A DNA stretch of 44,266 nt, from NCBI RefSeq assembly GCF_004000785.1, contig NZ_BILX01000055.1, positions 1-44,266 on the forward strand, written 5' to 3'. Shown in pieces: positions 1 to 8,807 of this stretch. Position numbers and translations under genes: made by a program. A model generated the notes under the pieces. It saw only the letters and a list, made by a program, of their open reading frames with translations. It was not told the origin of the DNA and made no database searches. Positions within the stretch are counted from its first letter, which is position 1. Every line of letters starts with the position of its first letter. This DNA comes from Paenibacillus ehimensis NBRC 15659. Lineage in GTDB: Bacteria; Bacillota; Bacilli; Paenibacillales; NBRC-103111.

Positions 1-790
1 CTTGCGCTCCCGCGCTTGCTCCCGGCTGCGCCGCCGCTGGCGCTCCCGCGCCTGCGCCCGCTCCCGGCTGCGCCGCTGCCTGCGTCCTCTCTCCACCGTC
101 AGGTTTCGCCCCTAGCAGCAAGCTCGCCGTATCGCGAAGCTGTTGAACAAGCTGCCGCACGTTTTGCAGCAGCTCGCGGCTTTGCGGCGACAGCGAAGCA
201 TTTCCTTCCAGCTCGCGCCCTGCAAGCTTGCCGAGCTGCTCTAAGACCTCATGAAACGGCGGCCCCTGCACCGCCTGCCGCACCGAAGCAACCGTTTCCG
301 GAGTCATGGGCAGTCCTTTTTGAAACGCGATAACAGCCGAAGGAAGCCATGCTTCTTGCGGCATATTCGGGGGCATTTGAGCCTGAAGCTTCGCAAACGC
401 CTGCACATTCTCCTTCGTCAACGTTACTCCGGCCTGATGCAGAAGCTGCACCAGCTGCCGGTTTGCCGGAGAATCAGGGAGCCCCATCGTTTTCACGATA
501 TCCGCGAGAGACCCGTCCGATATTTGCGCGGTTGGCTGCAGCGGCTTAAGGACTACCTGCCCCCCCGGCGATTCCGGCTGCACTTGAAGCATTGTGACTT
601 CCCCCGGCTTCAGCGGCGTTTCAAGCTGTGCGCGCACCTGGACTCCGCCGATATTGACTACAGCATCCTTCTCCGGTCCAACCTGAAGCACCATGCCCTT
701 CACCACTTGCCCGACCTTGAGCTCCAAGGCTTTAGGCTCCGCCGCCTGCGCGTCGCCCGCCAATCCCCGGATCAATCCGCTGATATTCAT
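1..790 (-). CDS. ylqG: YlqG-like protein, 5' part, runs off the window edge
   Basis: An open frame of 263 codons starts at an ATG (788-790) behind a GGAGGGG ribosome binding site and continues to base 1 without a stop, so the C-terminus is outside the window. The protein begins MNISGLIRGLAGDAQ and has a short beta-rich segment (about residues 20-75, with VGQVVKGMVLQVG) followed by helical sequence. From about residue 235 it becomes a low-complexity Ala/Gly/Pro/Gln tail (AAQPGAGAGAGAPAAA). No signal peptide or membrane segment is visible. It lies just downstream of rnhB, where Bacillus subtilis has ylqG, a gene of unknown function followed by the FlhB-like ylqH. The assignment rests mainly on position; the start resembles flagellar hook-length-control-like proteins, which is only a weak suggestion. 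Confidence 0.72.
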   Translation of the reverse strand, partial: MNISGLIRGLAGDAQAAEPKALELKVGQVVKGMVLQVGPEKDAVVNIGGVQVRAQLETPLKPGEVTMLQVQPESPGGQVVLKPLQPTAQISDGSLADIVKTMGLPDSPANRQLVQLLHQAGVTLTKENVQAFAKLQAQMPPNMPQEAWLPSAVIAFQKGLPMTPETVASVRQAVQGPPFHEVLEQLGKLAGRELEGNASLSPQSRELLQNVRQLVQQLRDTASLLLGAKPDGGERTQAAAQPGAGAGAGAPAAAQPGASAGAQ

Positions 791-926
791 CGCTGCCCCT
801 CCTTCCATCTATACAAATAAAGCCGGCCTGGGCACCGCTTGTACGTCACCCTGCCGGCAGCATTTCCGGTTCATTGTATATATCGGCTAGCCGCCGGGCT
901 TTTTTCAGCCTAGACTCACAACTATT

Positions 927-1535
927 CTAAAACAGCACCTGCTGTTCGTAAACGATATTTCTTAGAAACGTTTTGCGGTGCATCGGCGAAGGACCGTATT
1001 CCGCCAGACGCTCCCGATGCATTTTGGTCGCATATCCTTTATGTATCGCAATGCCGTACTCCGGAAATTTCATATCCCATTGCAAGCACATGCGGTCCCG
1101 TGTCACCTTCGCAATAATGGAAGCGGCCGCGATGGATTGGCTTAGAGCGTCGCCATGTATGACGGCAAGCTGCTCCACATCCACATCGACTTGCTCGGCA
1201 TCGACAAGCAGCGAATCGGGAACGGGGTTCAGCTGTTCGACCGCCCGTTTCATCGCGAGTCGAGCTGCCTGCTTAATATTGATCCGTTCAATCGTTTCGA
1301 CGTCCGCCACTCCAATTCCGATGGACAGCGCCTCCTGCCGGATCACATCGTATAACGCTTCCCGCTTCTTCTCGCTTAGCTTCTTCGAATCGTCGACGCC
1401 CTCGAGCACCAGACCTTTTGGCAAAATAACCGCGGCAGCCACCACATCGCCGAATAAGCACCCCCGCCCGACCTCGTCAACTCCGGCCACGAACGTCCTT
1501 CCATAGCCCCAGAGCTCTTGTTCGTATTCCAGCAT
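927..1535 (-). CDS. rnhB: Ribonuclease HII
   Basis: RNase HII cuts the RNA strand of RNA-DNA hybrids and nicks at single ribonucleotides misincorporated in DNA. The 202-residue protein shows the family motifs in order: VAGVDEVGRGCLFG near the N-terminus (first Asp-Glu of the metal site), DDSKKLSEKKRE, the VDAEQ stretch, SIIAKVTRDR, and GYATKMHRERL near the C-terminus. Its length fits the short form of the family; B. subtilis RnhB has an extra N-terminal arm that is absent here. The ATG is preceded by GGTGAGAA. It sits between a lipoprotein gene and the ylqG-like gene, matching the conserved rbgA-rnhB-ylqG order except that other genes have been inserted between rbgA and rnhB. Confidence 0.97.
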   Translation of the reverse strand: MLEYEQELWGYGRTFVAGVDEVGRGCLFGDVVAAAVILPKGLVLEGVDDSKKLSEKKREALYDVIRQEALSIGIGVADVETIERINIKQAARLAMKRAVEQLNPVPDSLLVDAEQVDVDVEQLAVIHGDALSQSIAAASIIAKVTRDRMCLQWDMKFPEYGIAIHKGYATKMHRERLAEYGPSPMHRKTFLRNIVYEQQVLF

Positions 1536-1593
1536 TTTCTCACCCGCATTTCCTGCAACAAAATTCGACCTGGTACTCCGCCATGATGTTCCA

Positions 1594-2115
1594 TTATACC
1601 GCAGGATTCGGGACCTGCCTATCCCCTAGCGCATAAAACCGCGAATTCAAGCTTTTTCTCGTTTCGTCCAATAAATGTAAAACCATATTTTTTCCTTCCG
1701 CCGTCAACGTATAGTACCCTGCAGAACGATCCAGATCCACGAACAAACGATCGTTATTTTGAGCAAGCCAAAAGTACAGCGGATGCTCTCTGCCATCCTT
1801 CAAGCTCAGAGCGATCGTCATGTCGGGGGGCCGGATGTCCAGCTTAGCCGCCTCCGCAGTCGCTTCCTGTATCGCTTCGAGAAACTGTACGATCGCATCC
1901 CGGGAAACGATCGAACTCGTGTTGCCCGACGAATCGGTAATGATCAGGCTCGCAATATCTTCCGCCCGAATGCCATGCGGTTGGCCCCAGGTCCGTTTTC
2001 CGGCGGCAACATCTTTTCCCGTCTCATGACTGCAAGCACTGAGCAAACCGATGCCGAACAAAGCGGCGACAACGGCCATCCGCATACGTGCTTTCCATCC
2101 GTTCATTCCGTTCAT
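1594..2115 (-). CDS. Small predicted lipoprotein of unknown function
   Basis: A 173-residue protein with a lipoprotein signal: positively charged start (MNGMNGWKARMRM), hydrophobic core, and the lipobox LLSAC with Cys near residue 28. It should be lipid-anchored on the outer face of the membrane. The mature part contains a 'DIASLIITDSSG' strand and 'LSLKDGREHPLYFWL', a mixed alpha/beta pattern I cannot assign to a named family. The start is the ATG four bases after GGGAG. The gene ends 58 bases before rnhB, with no clear terminator between them, so the two may be co-transcribed. Function not inferred. Confidence 0.85.
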   Translation of the reverse strand: MNGMNGWKARMRMAVVAALFGIGLLSACSHETGKDVAAGKRTWGQPHGIRAEDIASLIITDSSGNTSSIVSRDAIVQFLEAIQEATAEAAKLDIRPPDMTIALSLKDGREHPLYFWLAQNNDRLFVDLDRSAGYYTLTAEGKNMVLHLLDETRKSLNSRFYALGDRQVPNPAV

Positions 2116-2320
2116 TTTCTCCCGCCTTTCAGCAGCCGTTACTCTATATACATAACGATACGTACAACCGTTTTGTTTCCTCGTCCCAACCGAAAATTTT
2201 CAAGGGCCTGTCCACGACGACCTTGTCAAAAAGAAAAGGACCCGATTACGGAGAACCATAATCAAGTCCATGAAATGTGCAGCGAGCTGCTGGATTCGGA
2301 TGTAAGGTGAGAAGAACGAA

Positions 2321-2347
2321 ATTCAATATATATACATAATATTGAAT
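2321..2347 (-). terminator. AT-rich inverted repeat after the deacetylase gene
   Basis: The arms ATTCAATAT and ATATTGAAT (9 bp, perfect) face each other across 9 bases just downstream of the deacetylase stop. On the minus strand they are followed by TTTCGTTC. The stem is all A/T except one C-G pair, so it would be a weak terminator at best. The remaining gap up to the lipoprotein start (2116-2320) shows no gene. Confidence 0.35.
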
Positions 2348-2363
2348 AATTATTCGTTTTATT

Positions 2364-3011
2364 CTAAACTTGCAAAGCCATCGCTTCATTATAATTGCGC
2401 ATCATCCGGGTCACGGTTACCAGTCTGTAATTATTGTCAATCAAATGGGGAAGCAGTTTTTCGATGGCCTGTACCGTTTGGCTGCGGTCCTCGCCCGCAT
2501 CGTCTCCGCTGCCGTCATGAAATAAAATAATATCTCCAGTCTGCAGCGTGTCCAGCACCCGCTCCACAATCGTGTCGGCCCCAGGAAGACTCCAGTCCTT
2601 CGTATTTTGATGATCCGGCCAGATCACCGTATGAAGCCCGAGCCGATCGGCCGCCTCGACGGTATGCTTATTGAATTCGCCATAAGGGGGGCGAAACAAG
2701 GAGGGCTTTATTCCTGTAATTTCTTGAATAATCCCGTTCGTGGTTTCCAATTCTTCGTACACTTCCTGCCTTTCGCATTTGGGCAAAGCGGGATGGCTGT
2801 ACGTATGGTTCCCTATTTCGTGCCCTTCTTCAACCATACGGCGAAGGAGATCCGGGTATTGCTTGGCATAGGAGCCGATAACGAAAAAAGTGGCATAAGC
2901 TTGGTGTTTCTTAAACAAGTCCAGAATTTGCGGAGTATAGACCGGATTCGGACCGTCGTCGAACGTGAGCGCGATCTGTCGTTCCCGCGAAGGCAATTGG
3001 TAGATAATCAA
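2364..3011 (-). CDS. Polysaccharide deacetylase (NodB domain)
   Basis: A carbohydrate esterase family 4 (NodB) enzyme, the family that removes N-acetyl groups from chitin oligomers or peptidoglycan. Motifs in order: LTFDDGP (catalytic base and metal Asp, about residues 15-21), GNHTYSHPAL (metal His pair), RPPYGEFN, and LFHDGSGDD near the end. I chose the TTG at 3009-3011 because GGAAGGGAG lies at the right distance. An in-frame TTG at 3114-3116 would add 35 residues but has no good ribosome binding site. With either start there is no signal peptide, unusual for a family that is mostly secreted. It follows the FAD-binding gene on the same strand and may be the last gene of that unit. Confidence 0.9.
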   Translation of the reverse strand: MIIYQLPSRERQIALTFDDGPNPVYTPQILDLFKKHQAYATFFVIGSYAKQYPDLLRRMVEEGHEIGNHTYSHPALPKCERQEVYEELETTNGIIQEITGIKPSLFRPPYGEFNKHTVEAADRLGLHTVIWPDHQNTKDWSLPGADTIVERVLDTLQTGDIILFHDGSGDDAGEDRSQTVQAIEKLLPHLIDNNYRLVTVTRMMRNYNEAMALQV

Positions 3012-3119
3012 GCGTAACTCTCCCTTCCAAAGGAAAATAGCAAGGAGAGGCGTTCGCTTCCTCTCCGAAAACTCATGGTCCTCGGGTCGGATCGTCCGGC
3101 AAGCCTTATTTTTCAACCG

Positions 3120-4451
3120 CTATCGCTTCGATGCCAGCGCCGTCTCCGATAATCGCTGGTACAAGACGCTGCCCAGCTCCTCCGCTACCCGGTACACGGC
3201 CAGAATACTTTCAACGTGGGTTTCAAGCGCATCCTGGTTTAATAATGGGCCGATGACAAAGCCGTTGTCCGCTCCGTCGAGCTCGTAAGAGTTCGGCCGC
3301 AGTTGGAAGCCCCGCAAGGAAGCGTTCGTTTTAAAATGATTTTCGCGTGCCCGCAAATTGCGGATCAACGGGGAATCCGTCCGGTTCACGCGTCCGGCTC
3401 CGGTGCAGTTCACCACGAGATCTGCCGTCAGTTCGATTTTCCCCTCATCTCCGTCCGCTTCTATAGATAACCGGCGGTCTGCCCGGCTATCCATACGAAT
3501 GATTTTTGCCTGCGTGGCGGTAACAAGCCCTTCCGCTACAAACCGGGCAGCGGTCTCGATATATTCACGGGCCGACGGACGCTGGCCGCCCGACGTCAGA
3601 GCTTCGTTCTCTTCGCCTTCGAAGACGCCGCCCGGCAAGTACCCGCTTGAAGAGACAACATTAATGCTGCGGACAGCAGAGAGCAGCTTCGGGCGATTCG
3701 CAAGAAAATAGATCGCCTCAATCGCCGAAGCGTTCGAGCCTGCGATCAAGATGTCCAGCTTCCGGCCGAACGTTGTGACGCGCTCCGTAACCGCCTGTTC
3801 CAGACCGGCATAGGCATCCTCGTACAAATCGTGAATATATCCCTCGTCCACACTCAAGCCGCAGCTATTGCTGCGCGGGATGCATCCCGTCGCCAGCACG
3901 AACGCCCGGCCAAGAAAGCTTGAGTCGTCGGCAAGCCGGATCGTAAAGCCGGACTCCTCCGGTTCGACATCCGTTACCTCTCCCGTAATCAACCCGACCT
4001 TGGCCAAATTCCGTTCTTCGGCCAACTGCACCGTTTGGCGAAGCAAGCGCTCGACGTAGAAGCCGAACAGCTTCCGGGGCACATACAATCCGTCTACCTG
4101 CCCGCTCTCAAGCTGCTCCTTATAGCGAAATATCCAGGCCTGCAGCAATCGGTCTTCATGGTGCACGCCTTCATTGAGCAGCTCCTTATAATGCAGTGAC
4201 AGCCAATCCCGGAACTCTTTCGGTGTCGATTGGGCAGCCGGTTCAATGAGCAAAAATCCGGACGGGCTTTGTTTCCCGTAAGGAATCCCGCGACCGAATT
4301 CGCCGAAACGGTCAATCATCACGATATCGATCGGCTTTTGTCCCGCTTCCTTGCCTGCTTCCAGCAACCGGTTTAAGACATGAATCACCACCCGGCTTCC
4401 CGACAAGCCTCCGCCGGCAACTACCAAATCGGCATGATTAAGGTTTATCAT
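3120..4451 (-). CDS. FAD/NAD(P)-binding protein (NAD_binding_9 / COG4529 type)
   Basis: A 443-residue flavoprotein-like protein. The N-terminus has a dinucleotide fold with VVAGGGLSGSRV (residues about 9-20), followed by DIVMIDRFGEFGRGIPYG, typical of the 'FAD-NAD(P)-binding' family that also contains YdhS-like proteins. A second glycine-rich segment, ILIAGSNASAIEAIYFL (about residue 235), fits the NAD(P) half, and VVNCTGAGRVNR lies near residue 355. The substrate is unknown; distant relatives act in amino-acid or siderophore hydroxylation, which is inference only. The ATG follows GGAGCGGGAG. It starts 21 bases after the GNAT gene and is probably co-transcribed with it. Confidence 0.85.
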   Translation of the reverse strand: MINLNHADLVVAGGGLSGSRVVIHVLNRLLEAGKEAGQKPIDIVMIDRFGEFGRGIPYGKQSPSGFLLIEPAAQSTPKEFRDWLSLHYKELLNEGVHHEDRLLQAWIFRYKEQLESGQVDGLYVPRKLFGFYVERLLRQTVQLAEERNLAKVGLITGEVTDVEPEESGFTIRLADDSSFLGRAFVLATGCIPRSNSCGLSVDEGYIHDLYEDAYAGLEQAVTERVTTFGRKLDILIAGSNASAIEAIYFLANRPKLLSAVRSINVVSSSGYLPGGVFEGEENEALTSGGQRPSAREYIETAARFVAEGLVTATQAKIIRMDSRADRRLSIEADGDEGKIELTADLVVNCTGAGRVNRTDSPLIRNLRARENHFKTNASLRGFQLRPNSYELDGADNGFVIGPLLNQDALETHVESILAVYRVAEELGSVLYQRLSETALASKR

Positions 4452-4472
4452 CGTTTCTCTCCCGCTCCTTTT

Positions 4473-4964
4473 TCAACTATCTTTTCCACGCAATCTGTCG
4501 ATATAAATCCCCGGATTCGACCCTTCGATATCGATAGCGCCCACGACTCGCGCGTAGAACGGAGCCGCCTCCTTGGGACCGCCGATTATGGCATAGGCGT
4601 AGCCCATATCCGCCATCGCATGCAAGCAATGCAGCAGCAGCGCTTTGCCCACCTGTCCGCCCCGGTAAGCTTCGCCTACCCCGATCGGGCCGAAAAAATT
4701 CCGGTACGTCGCTTCATAGCAAGCAAAGCCGATAATTTCACCGTCCTGTGTAGCAATAAAGCTGCTGACTGGGGAATTGGAAAACGTAACGTCGCATTCG
4801 CTCATCCAACCTTTGCTAAAATTGGTTTGCACCCATTCCAGCACCTGATTTTTCTCATAAGCTCTCGGGCGGCGTATAAGGATACCCTTCTCGCGCAGTG
4901 CGTTAATATAGCCGTCCAACGGAGGCAGCTCATAAAGCTTTACTAATCTGTCCAGCATTTCCAC
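4473..4964 (-). CDS. GNAT-family N-acetyltransferase
   Basis: A 163-residue single-domain acetyltransferase. The acetyl-CoA pyrophosphate-binding motif is YRGGQVGKALLLHCL (about residues 99-113), preceded by the beta-4 strand EIIGFACYEAT and followed by the typical late motif EAAPFYARVVGA. The acceptor substrate cannot be told from the sequence. The GTG start sits 8 bases after GAGGTG. It lies 30 bases downstream of the MATE gene and 21 bases upstream of the FAD protein, on the same strand. A drug or metabolite acetyltransferase beside an exporter suggests detoxification or export of a small molecule. Confidence 0.9.
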   Translation of the reverse strand: MEMLDRLVKLYELPPLDGYINALREKGILIRRPRAYEKNQVLEWVQTNFSKGWMSECDVTFSNSPVSSFIATQDGEIIGFACYEATYRNFFGPIGVGEAYRGGQVGKALLLHCLHAMADMGYAYAIIGGPKEAAPFYARVVGAIDIEGSNPGIYIDRLRGKDS

Positions 4965-4994
4965 GATCGCTTCACCTCAAAATGATTTTCAATA

Positions 4995-6398
4995 TTACAT
5001 CGCCGAATACGTCTGCTCACGCGTCTCAACCGTGACAAGGTTTCGCACCCATTTGCCTTGCCGGATGCGATAAAGCGTCATGCACGCTTTCACAAGATCT
5101 TCCATAATGACCAGTATAAAAATTTGCGGCAAGCTCCACTTCAAGACGAAGGCGCCGACTAAAGCAAGCGGGATGCCTATCAGCCATTGTCCGGTGAAAT
5201 CAATCACCAACCCGGCCTGCAAATCTCCTCCGCTGCGCAGCACCCCGCTGATCCCGACGGCATTGATCGTTTTCAGCCAAAAAGTAAGCGCCATGATCAT
5301 ATACACTTGGAAGGCCTCATCGATTAATGAATCGTCGATCGCTCCGTACAATCCGATGATCGGGCGGTAAAACAACAGCAGCAGCGAACCCAGCGAGAGC
5401 GACAGGAGAAGACTGATCATTAGCATTCCTTTAGCTTGATCAATTACAGCACTAAAGCGCTGTTGTCCAAGAGTGTGGCCCAGGAGCACGGCCGTCGCCG
5501 TAGCGCATCCTTGTTCAAAAGCGGCACTGAAAGAATCGACGGTCGCCATCATCGACATAATAGCCAACGCTTCGGTCCCGATCTTTCCGTAAATGACATG
5601 ATACAAGAAGATTCCCGTAGACCAGATGAAGCCGTTGACGGTGGCCAGCACGGATATCCGGACAAACTGTATTAAACGATCTTTGCTGATATAACGGATG
5701 AAATCGTTCGGAACGAACGCCAGGGGGTGTTTTTTGAAGTAAATCATTGAGGTGAGCAGCAAAGCCTCCGCCACACTGCTGATCAGCGTAGCATAGGCAG
5801 CCCCCATGATGCCTAACTGGGGAAACCCGGCTTTTCCAAAAATAAGAAGGTAGTTCAGCAGCACATTCAAGGCGACGCCGCCTATGCTGAAGTACATCGC
5901 TGTGGAAGCTTGACCGATGGCTCGAAGGCCAACGCCAAACACATTGACAATCGCTAAAAAAATGACGCTTAATGAAATGACGCCCAAAAAACTCGATGCG
6001 ATTTCGGTAAGATGGCTGTCGGAAGTGGCCAGCCCCATCACGAGCGCCGGATTTGCGGTAAAAAAGACGAGAACCGGCAGCACGACAAGCGCAAACGCCA
6101 TCCCGAAACTAAGACCCAGAATTCCTTTGACGCCGGAAAGATTGCCCGCTCCCCAGTATTGGGCGGCCAGAACGCCGCAACCGCTGCTGAGGCCGACCAG
6201 CAGCACAATCGGAATCATCATCGCTTTACTAACAATACCGACCGCAGCCACCTCGGTTTGTCCTAACGTCCCGACCATCAGGACATCCGACAAATTCCGC
6301 GACGACAGCATAAGCACCTGAATGATGACAGGAATTGCCGTCGCAATAAAACTGACGAAAAATGCTTTTTCAAACCCAAACCACTTTCTTGTTTTCAT
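4995..6398 (-). CDS. MATE-family multidrug/metabolite exporter
   Basis: A polytopic membrane protein of 467 residues with about twelve hydrophobic segments and the MATE two-repeat layout. Telling stretches are VLMVGTLGQTEVAAVGIVSKAM in the first half (the conserved Asp and the GQxxVAA-type motif) and its counterpart MSMMATVDSFSAAFEQGCATATAVLLGHTLGQ after mid-protein. Such proteins exchange Na+ or H+ for cationic drugs or metabolites across the plasma membrane. I took the ATG at 6398, 7 bases after AGGGAG, rather than an in-frame ATG 30 bases upstream with no spacing to its purine tract. It is the first gene of the probable MATE-GNAT-FAD-deacetylase unit. Confidence 0.94.
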   Translation of the reverse strand: MKTRKWFGFEKAFFVSFIATAIPVIIQVLMLSSRNLSDVLMVGTLGQTEVAAVGIVSKAMMIPIVLLVGLSSGCGVLAAQYWGAGNLSGVKGILGLSFGMAFALVVLPVLVFFTANPALVMGLATSDSHLTEIASSFLGVISLSVIFLAIVNVFGVGLRAIGQASTAMYFSIGGVALNVLLNYLLIFGKAGFPQLGIMGAAYATLISSVAEALLLTSMIYFKKHPLAFVPNDFIRYISKDRLIQFVRISVLATVNGFIWSTGIFLYHVIYGKIGTEALAIMSMMATVDSFSAAFEQGCATATAVLLGHTLGQQRFSAVIDQAKGMLMISLLLSLSLGSLLLLFYRPIIGLYGAIDDSLIDEAFQVYMIMALTFWLKTINAVGISGVLRSGGDLQAGLVIDFTGQWLIGIPLALVGAFVLKWSLPQIFILVIMEDLVKACMTLYRIRQGKWVRNLVTVETREQTYSAM

Positions 6399-6572
6399 TC
6401 CGGTTCTCCCTATCGTATGTCTCTTCATCCTCTCGCCGACTGTCTTGCAGACCGGCGAACTTTATCGCCGTCACTATTCTCGTATTCCCGCCTGCACTCA
6501 CTCCTTTTTATGGTTTACTCTCCATCCTTGATTTCCCCTAACCTCCATCAGGGAAACTTTATCTCATAATCC

Positions 6573-6596
6573 AATAAATAGTAAATACTATTTATT
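6573..6596 (-). promoter_or_regulatory. Palindromic operator candidate in the MATE promoter region
   Basis: A perfect 11-bp inverted repeat, AATAAATAGTA and TACTATTTATT separated by 2 bases, lies 175 bases upstream of the MATE start. On the minus strand it overlaps a possible -35 (TTTACT) that is 18 bases from TAAAGT. A compact AT-rich dyad of this size is typical of MarR, TetR or PadR operators, but no such regulator is encoded next to it. The rest of this gap (6399-6700) contains no gene I can support. Confidence 0.45.
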
Positions 6597-6699
6597 AAAA
6601 GGATATTATCAAATTTTTCCCATTGGAGCAATAGGTTTTTGAGGATTTGAAATTTATAATTTTTCATAAGAGAAACGTTGTTCAACAAGAATTGAAAGT

Positions 6700-6731
6700 T
6701 AGAAAAGCCTCTTGCGCCTTAACGCAGAGGC
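6700..6731 (-). terminator. Terminator of the GH20 gene
   Basis: On the minus strand GCCTCTGCG, a 6-base loop and CGCAAGAGGC (one bulged base) form a stem followed directly by TTTTCT, 34 bases after the hexosaminidase stop. Confidence 0.75.
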
Positions 6732-6764
6732 GGTCTCTTGAATCACAAACGCGCTTCTTTCCGG

Positions 6765-8684
6765 TCAAAATATCGGCAGCACATGGAAAAACACATTCGG
6801 CGAAGCAATTCGAAAATAATAGCTGCTCCAGCCCGCCCCTTTATTGTTAAAACGATTGCGTTGGCCGAACAACAGCCGCTCCTGTTCCAATTCCTCGAGC
6901 TTATCGACTCTGCCCTCCGCATAATCCAGCAGTCGCGCGCCTGCGCTCTCCAGCCTCGTGAGGACGCCGCCATAGCGGATATCGAGCACTTCCCATCCAA
7001 AAGGCTTATACATCGCATGCCATTGGTTCCGATGAGCGATCCGCAGCGCGTTGACGCGACGGGACAACTCGGGAAGCACATCCAGCGCCGCCTCTTTAAG
7101 CTTTTCCAGTTGACCGTTGTCGTAAGCCTGCTTCAGTTCGATGCCTAATTGGCTTTTTAACGCCAGCACTCTGCACAATTGCTCAGGCACCTCGAACAAA
7201 TAATCAAGATCCGCCTCGGGATTGCGTCGTTCACGAATCGCTTGCTCCAGCCGTGCGTAATGCTCCGACAGCTCCAATCCCTCGATCTGCTTGTCGAACA
7301 AGCCTAACAGCACATCCTGCCACAGCAAAAACTTGGACGGATTGCTCTGCTCCGTATTGTCCGGCACGCTCCCCGGCGTTTCGTCCAAATATTTCAGATT
7401 AAGGAACGCTTCTGCTTCAATGCCCGTACAAAACTTCACTCGTTGATACAGTTGTTCCGTGCTCACTTCCTCCGCGTAAGCATGTTCCGCATACAGCTGA
7501 ATGCCGAGCAGCGCATTGAAATGGTTGTTTTCCATGCCGTCGTCGCCCCACATGGCCGCATGTACCTGCTTCACACCCTCCTTTTTGCAGGCCTTCAAGG
7601 CCGCGTCGGAAGTTTTCAAGGAAAGCCCGTAGTTTGTGCCGAAGCAGTTCCACGTCCAGATGCCGCCGAGGAAAATCGGATTCTGACCTCGGCCCAATTG
7701 ACGATGGATGTCAATCAGATACGAATAGTCCTTTTCTTCCGTATGGAAAAAGTCCCAGTAGACTAACCGCACGTCGCTGGGAAGCACGCTCACCATTTCC
7801 TCGGGAAGCTCCACGTTTTTCACGAACACGTAATGATCGCCCTCAGCCTTGGAAGCCATCTTCAGGAACATGTCTCCGTACATGCATGGCTCCAAGCCGA
7901 GCTTTTGCGCAATTTGGCGCACCTTGGACAAGTGCCCGATCATCACGTCGAACCGGTCCTTATAACCGAAACGGTCGAGGTATTTCCCCCTTCCCAGCTC
8001 CTCCGCTTCGTCCATGCCGATATTCACCTTTTTGCTGCGAAACGGAGCGGTTGCGGCTCCAAGCATTTTCTCAATCAGCTCGTATGTCGGCTCGTAATCG
8101 GACAGCAGCACGCCCCTCGTGTCCCGGTAGTGCGCCGCCTGCTCCCATTTCAAAAACTCCTCCAGATGCGCGTAGGTCTGGATACTGGGATACGCCTCGA
8201 TGCCAAAGATGTCCGCATAGTCATCTATCGCTTTCAACTCGGCGAACGAATATCTCCCCCGCATATAACCGAAATAAGGCTCGCCCTCCAGCTCATACAC
8301 ATCTTCCATGTAAAGCACCATCGAGTTGAGCCCCATCAGGGCGAGCTTGTGAATCCATGCCTTAAAGCTGTCCACCGTCAATACCGCATTGCGCGACAAA
8401 TCGAATTGCGGCCCGATCGCATCGAACTGCGGATGCTCCTTGATATGGAACGATTCTTTCTCGCCGTAATGCTGAATAAACAATCCTAATGCGCGAAAAA
8501 ATTCGTGCTTTCTTCCATAGCGGATCGTTCCTTGCCCTTGTTCCAGACGAACCTCCAACACATTCGGCGTCCGTTCCACGCGCACCGGGATGCCGTCATC
8601 CGATAGCGTAAGCCGCAGCTCCTCCGCCAACAGCCCGATCCCGGCTGACACCTCTTCCGTTTGCCCTTCAAACTTTATTCTCAT
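6765..8684 (-). CDS. GH20 beta-N-acetylhexosaminidase, cytoplasmic
   Basis: A 639-residue glycoside hydrolase family 20 enzyme that should release terminal GlcNAc (or GalNAc) from oligosaccharides by substrate-assisted catalysis. A GH20b-like alpha/beta domain (residues about 1-85, with QGTIRYGRKHEFFRALGLF) precedes a TIM barrel starting near GPQFDLSRNAVL. The catalytic Asp-Glu pair is in NIGMDEAEELG (about D225-E226), and WTWNCFG and AAMWGDDG supply active-site aromatics. A helical C-terminal region of about 200 residues follows. There is no signal peptide, so it works on imported sugars. The ATG at 8684 lies 5 bases after GGAGGGAG. It is divergent from the rpiR-nagA unit, which fits amino-sugar catabolism. 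Confidence 0.92.
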   Translation of the reverse strand: MRIKFEGQTEEVSAGIGLLAEELRLTLSDDGIPVRVERTPNVLEVRLEQGQGTIRYGRKHEFFRALGLFIQHYGEKESFHIKEHPQFDAIGPQFDLSRNAVLTVDSFKAWIHKLALMGLNSMVLYMEDVYELEGEPYFGYMRGRYSFAELKAIDDYADIFGIEAYPSIQTYAHLEEFLKWEQAAHYRDTRGVLLSDYEPTYELIEKMLGAATAPFRSKKVNIGMDEAEELGRGKYLDRFGYKDRFDVMIGHLSKVRQIAQKLGLEPCMYGDMFLKMASKAEGDHYVFVKNVELPEEMVSVLPSDVRLVYWDFFHTEEKDYSYLIDIHRQLGRGQNPIFLGGIWTWNCFGTNYGLSLKTSDAALKACKKEGVKQVHAAMWGDDGMENNHFNALLGIQLYAEHAYAEEVSTEQLYQRVKFCTGIEAEAFLNLKYLDETPGSVPDNTEQSNPSKFLLWQDVLLGLFDKQIEGLELSEHYARLEQAIRERRNPEADLDYLFEVPEQLCRVLALKSQLGIELKQAYDNGQLEKLKEAALDVLPELSRRVNALRIAHRNQWHAMYKPFGWEVLDIRYGGVLTRLESAGARLLDYAEGRVDKLEELEQERLLFGQRNRFNNKGAGWSSYYFRIASPNVFFHVLPIF

Positions 8685-8723
8685 CGCTTCTCCCTCCAAA
8701 CTGGTACGGAATAGAAAAAAATA

Positions 8724-8752
8724 TTGATATGTAACATTATTACGTATATTAT
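8724..8752 (+). promoter_or_regulatory. Promoter of the rpiR-nagA unit, with possible operator repeats
   Basis: TTGATA, a 17-base spacer and TATTAT give a near-consensus housekeeping promoter 56 bases before the RpiR start. TATTACGT occurs twice in direct orientation, inside the spacer (8738-8745) and again at 8770-8777, 32 bases (about three helical turns) apart. This is a plausible binding arrangement for the adjacent RpiR regulator, and its position between divergent genes would let it control GH20 as well. Confidence 0.65.
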
Positions 8753-8807
8753 TATATTGTGAGGAATTATATTACGTCAACGAATAAATCACAAGCAGGT
8801 GAACGTC

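Noticed and set aside
791..926. A riboswitch or terminator after rnhB
   Set aside because: GC-rich partial dyads (GCCGGC) are present but do not fold into one convincing structure with a T-run by eye.
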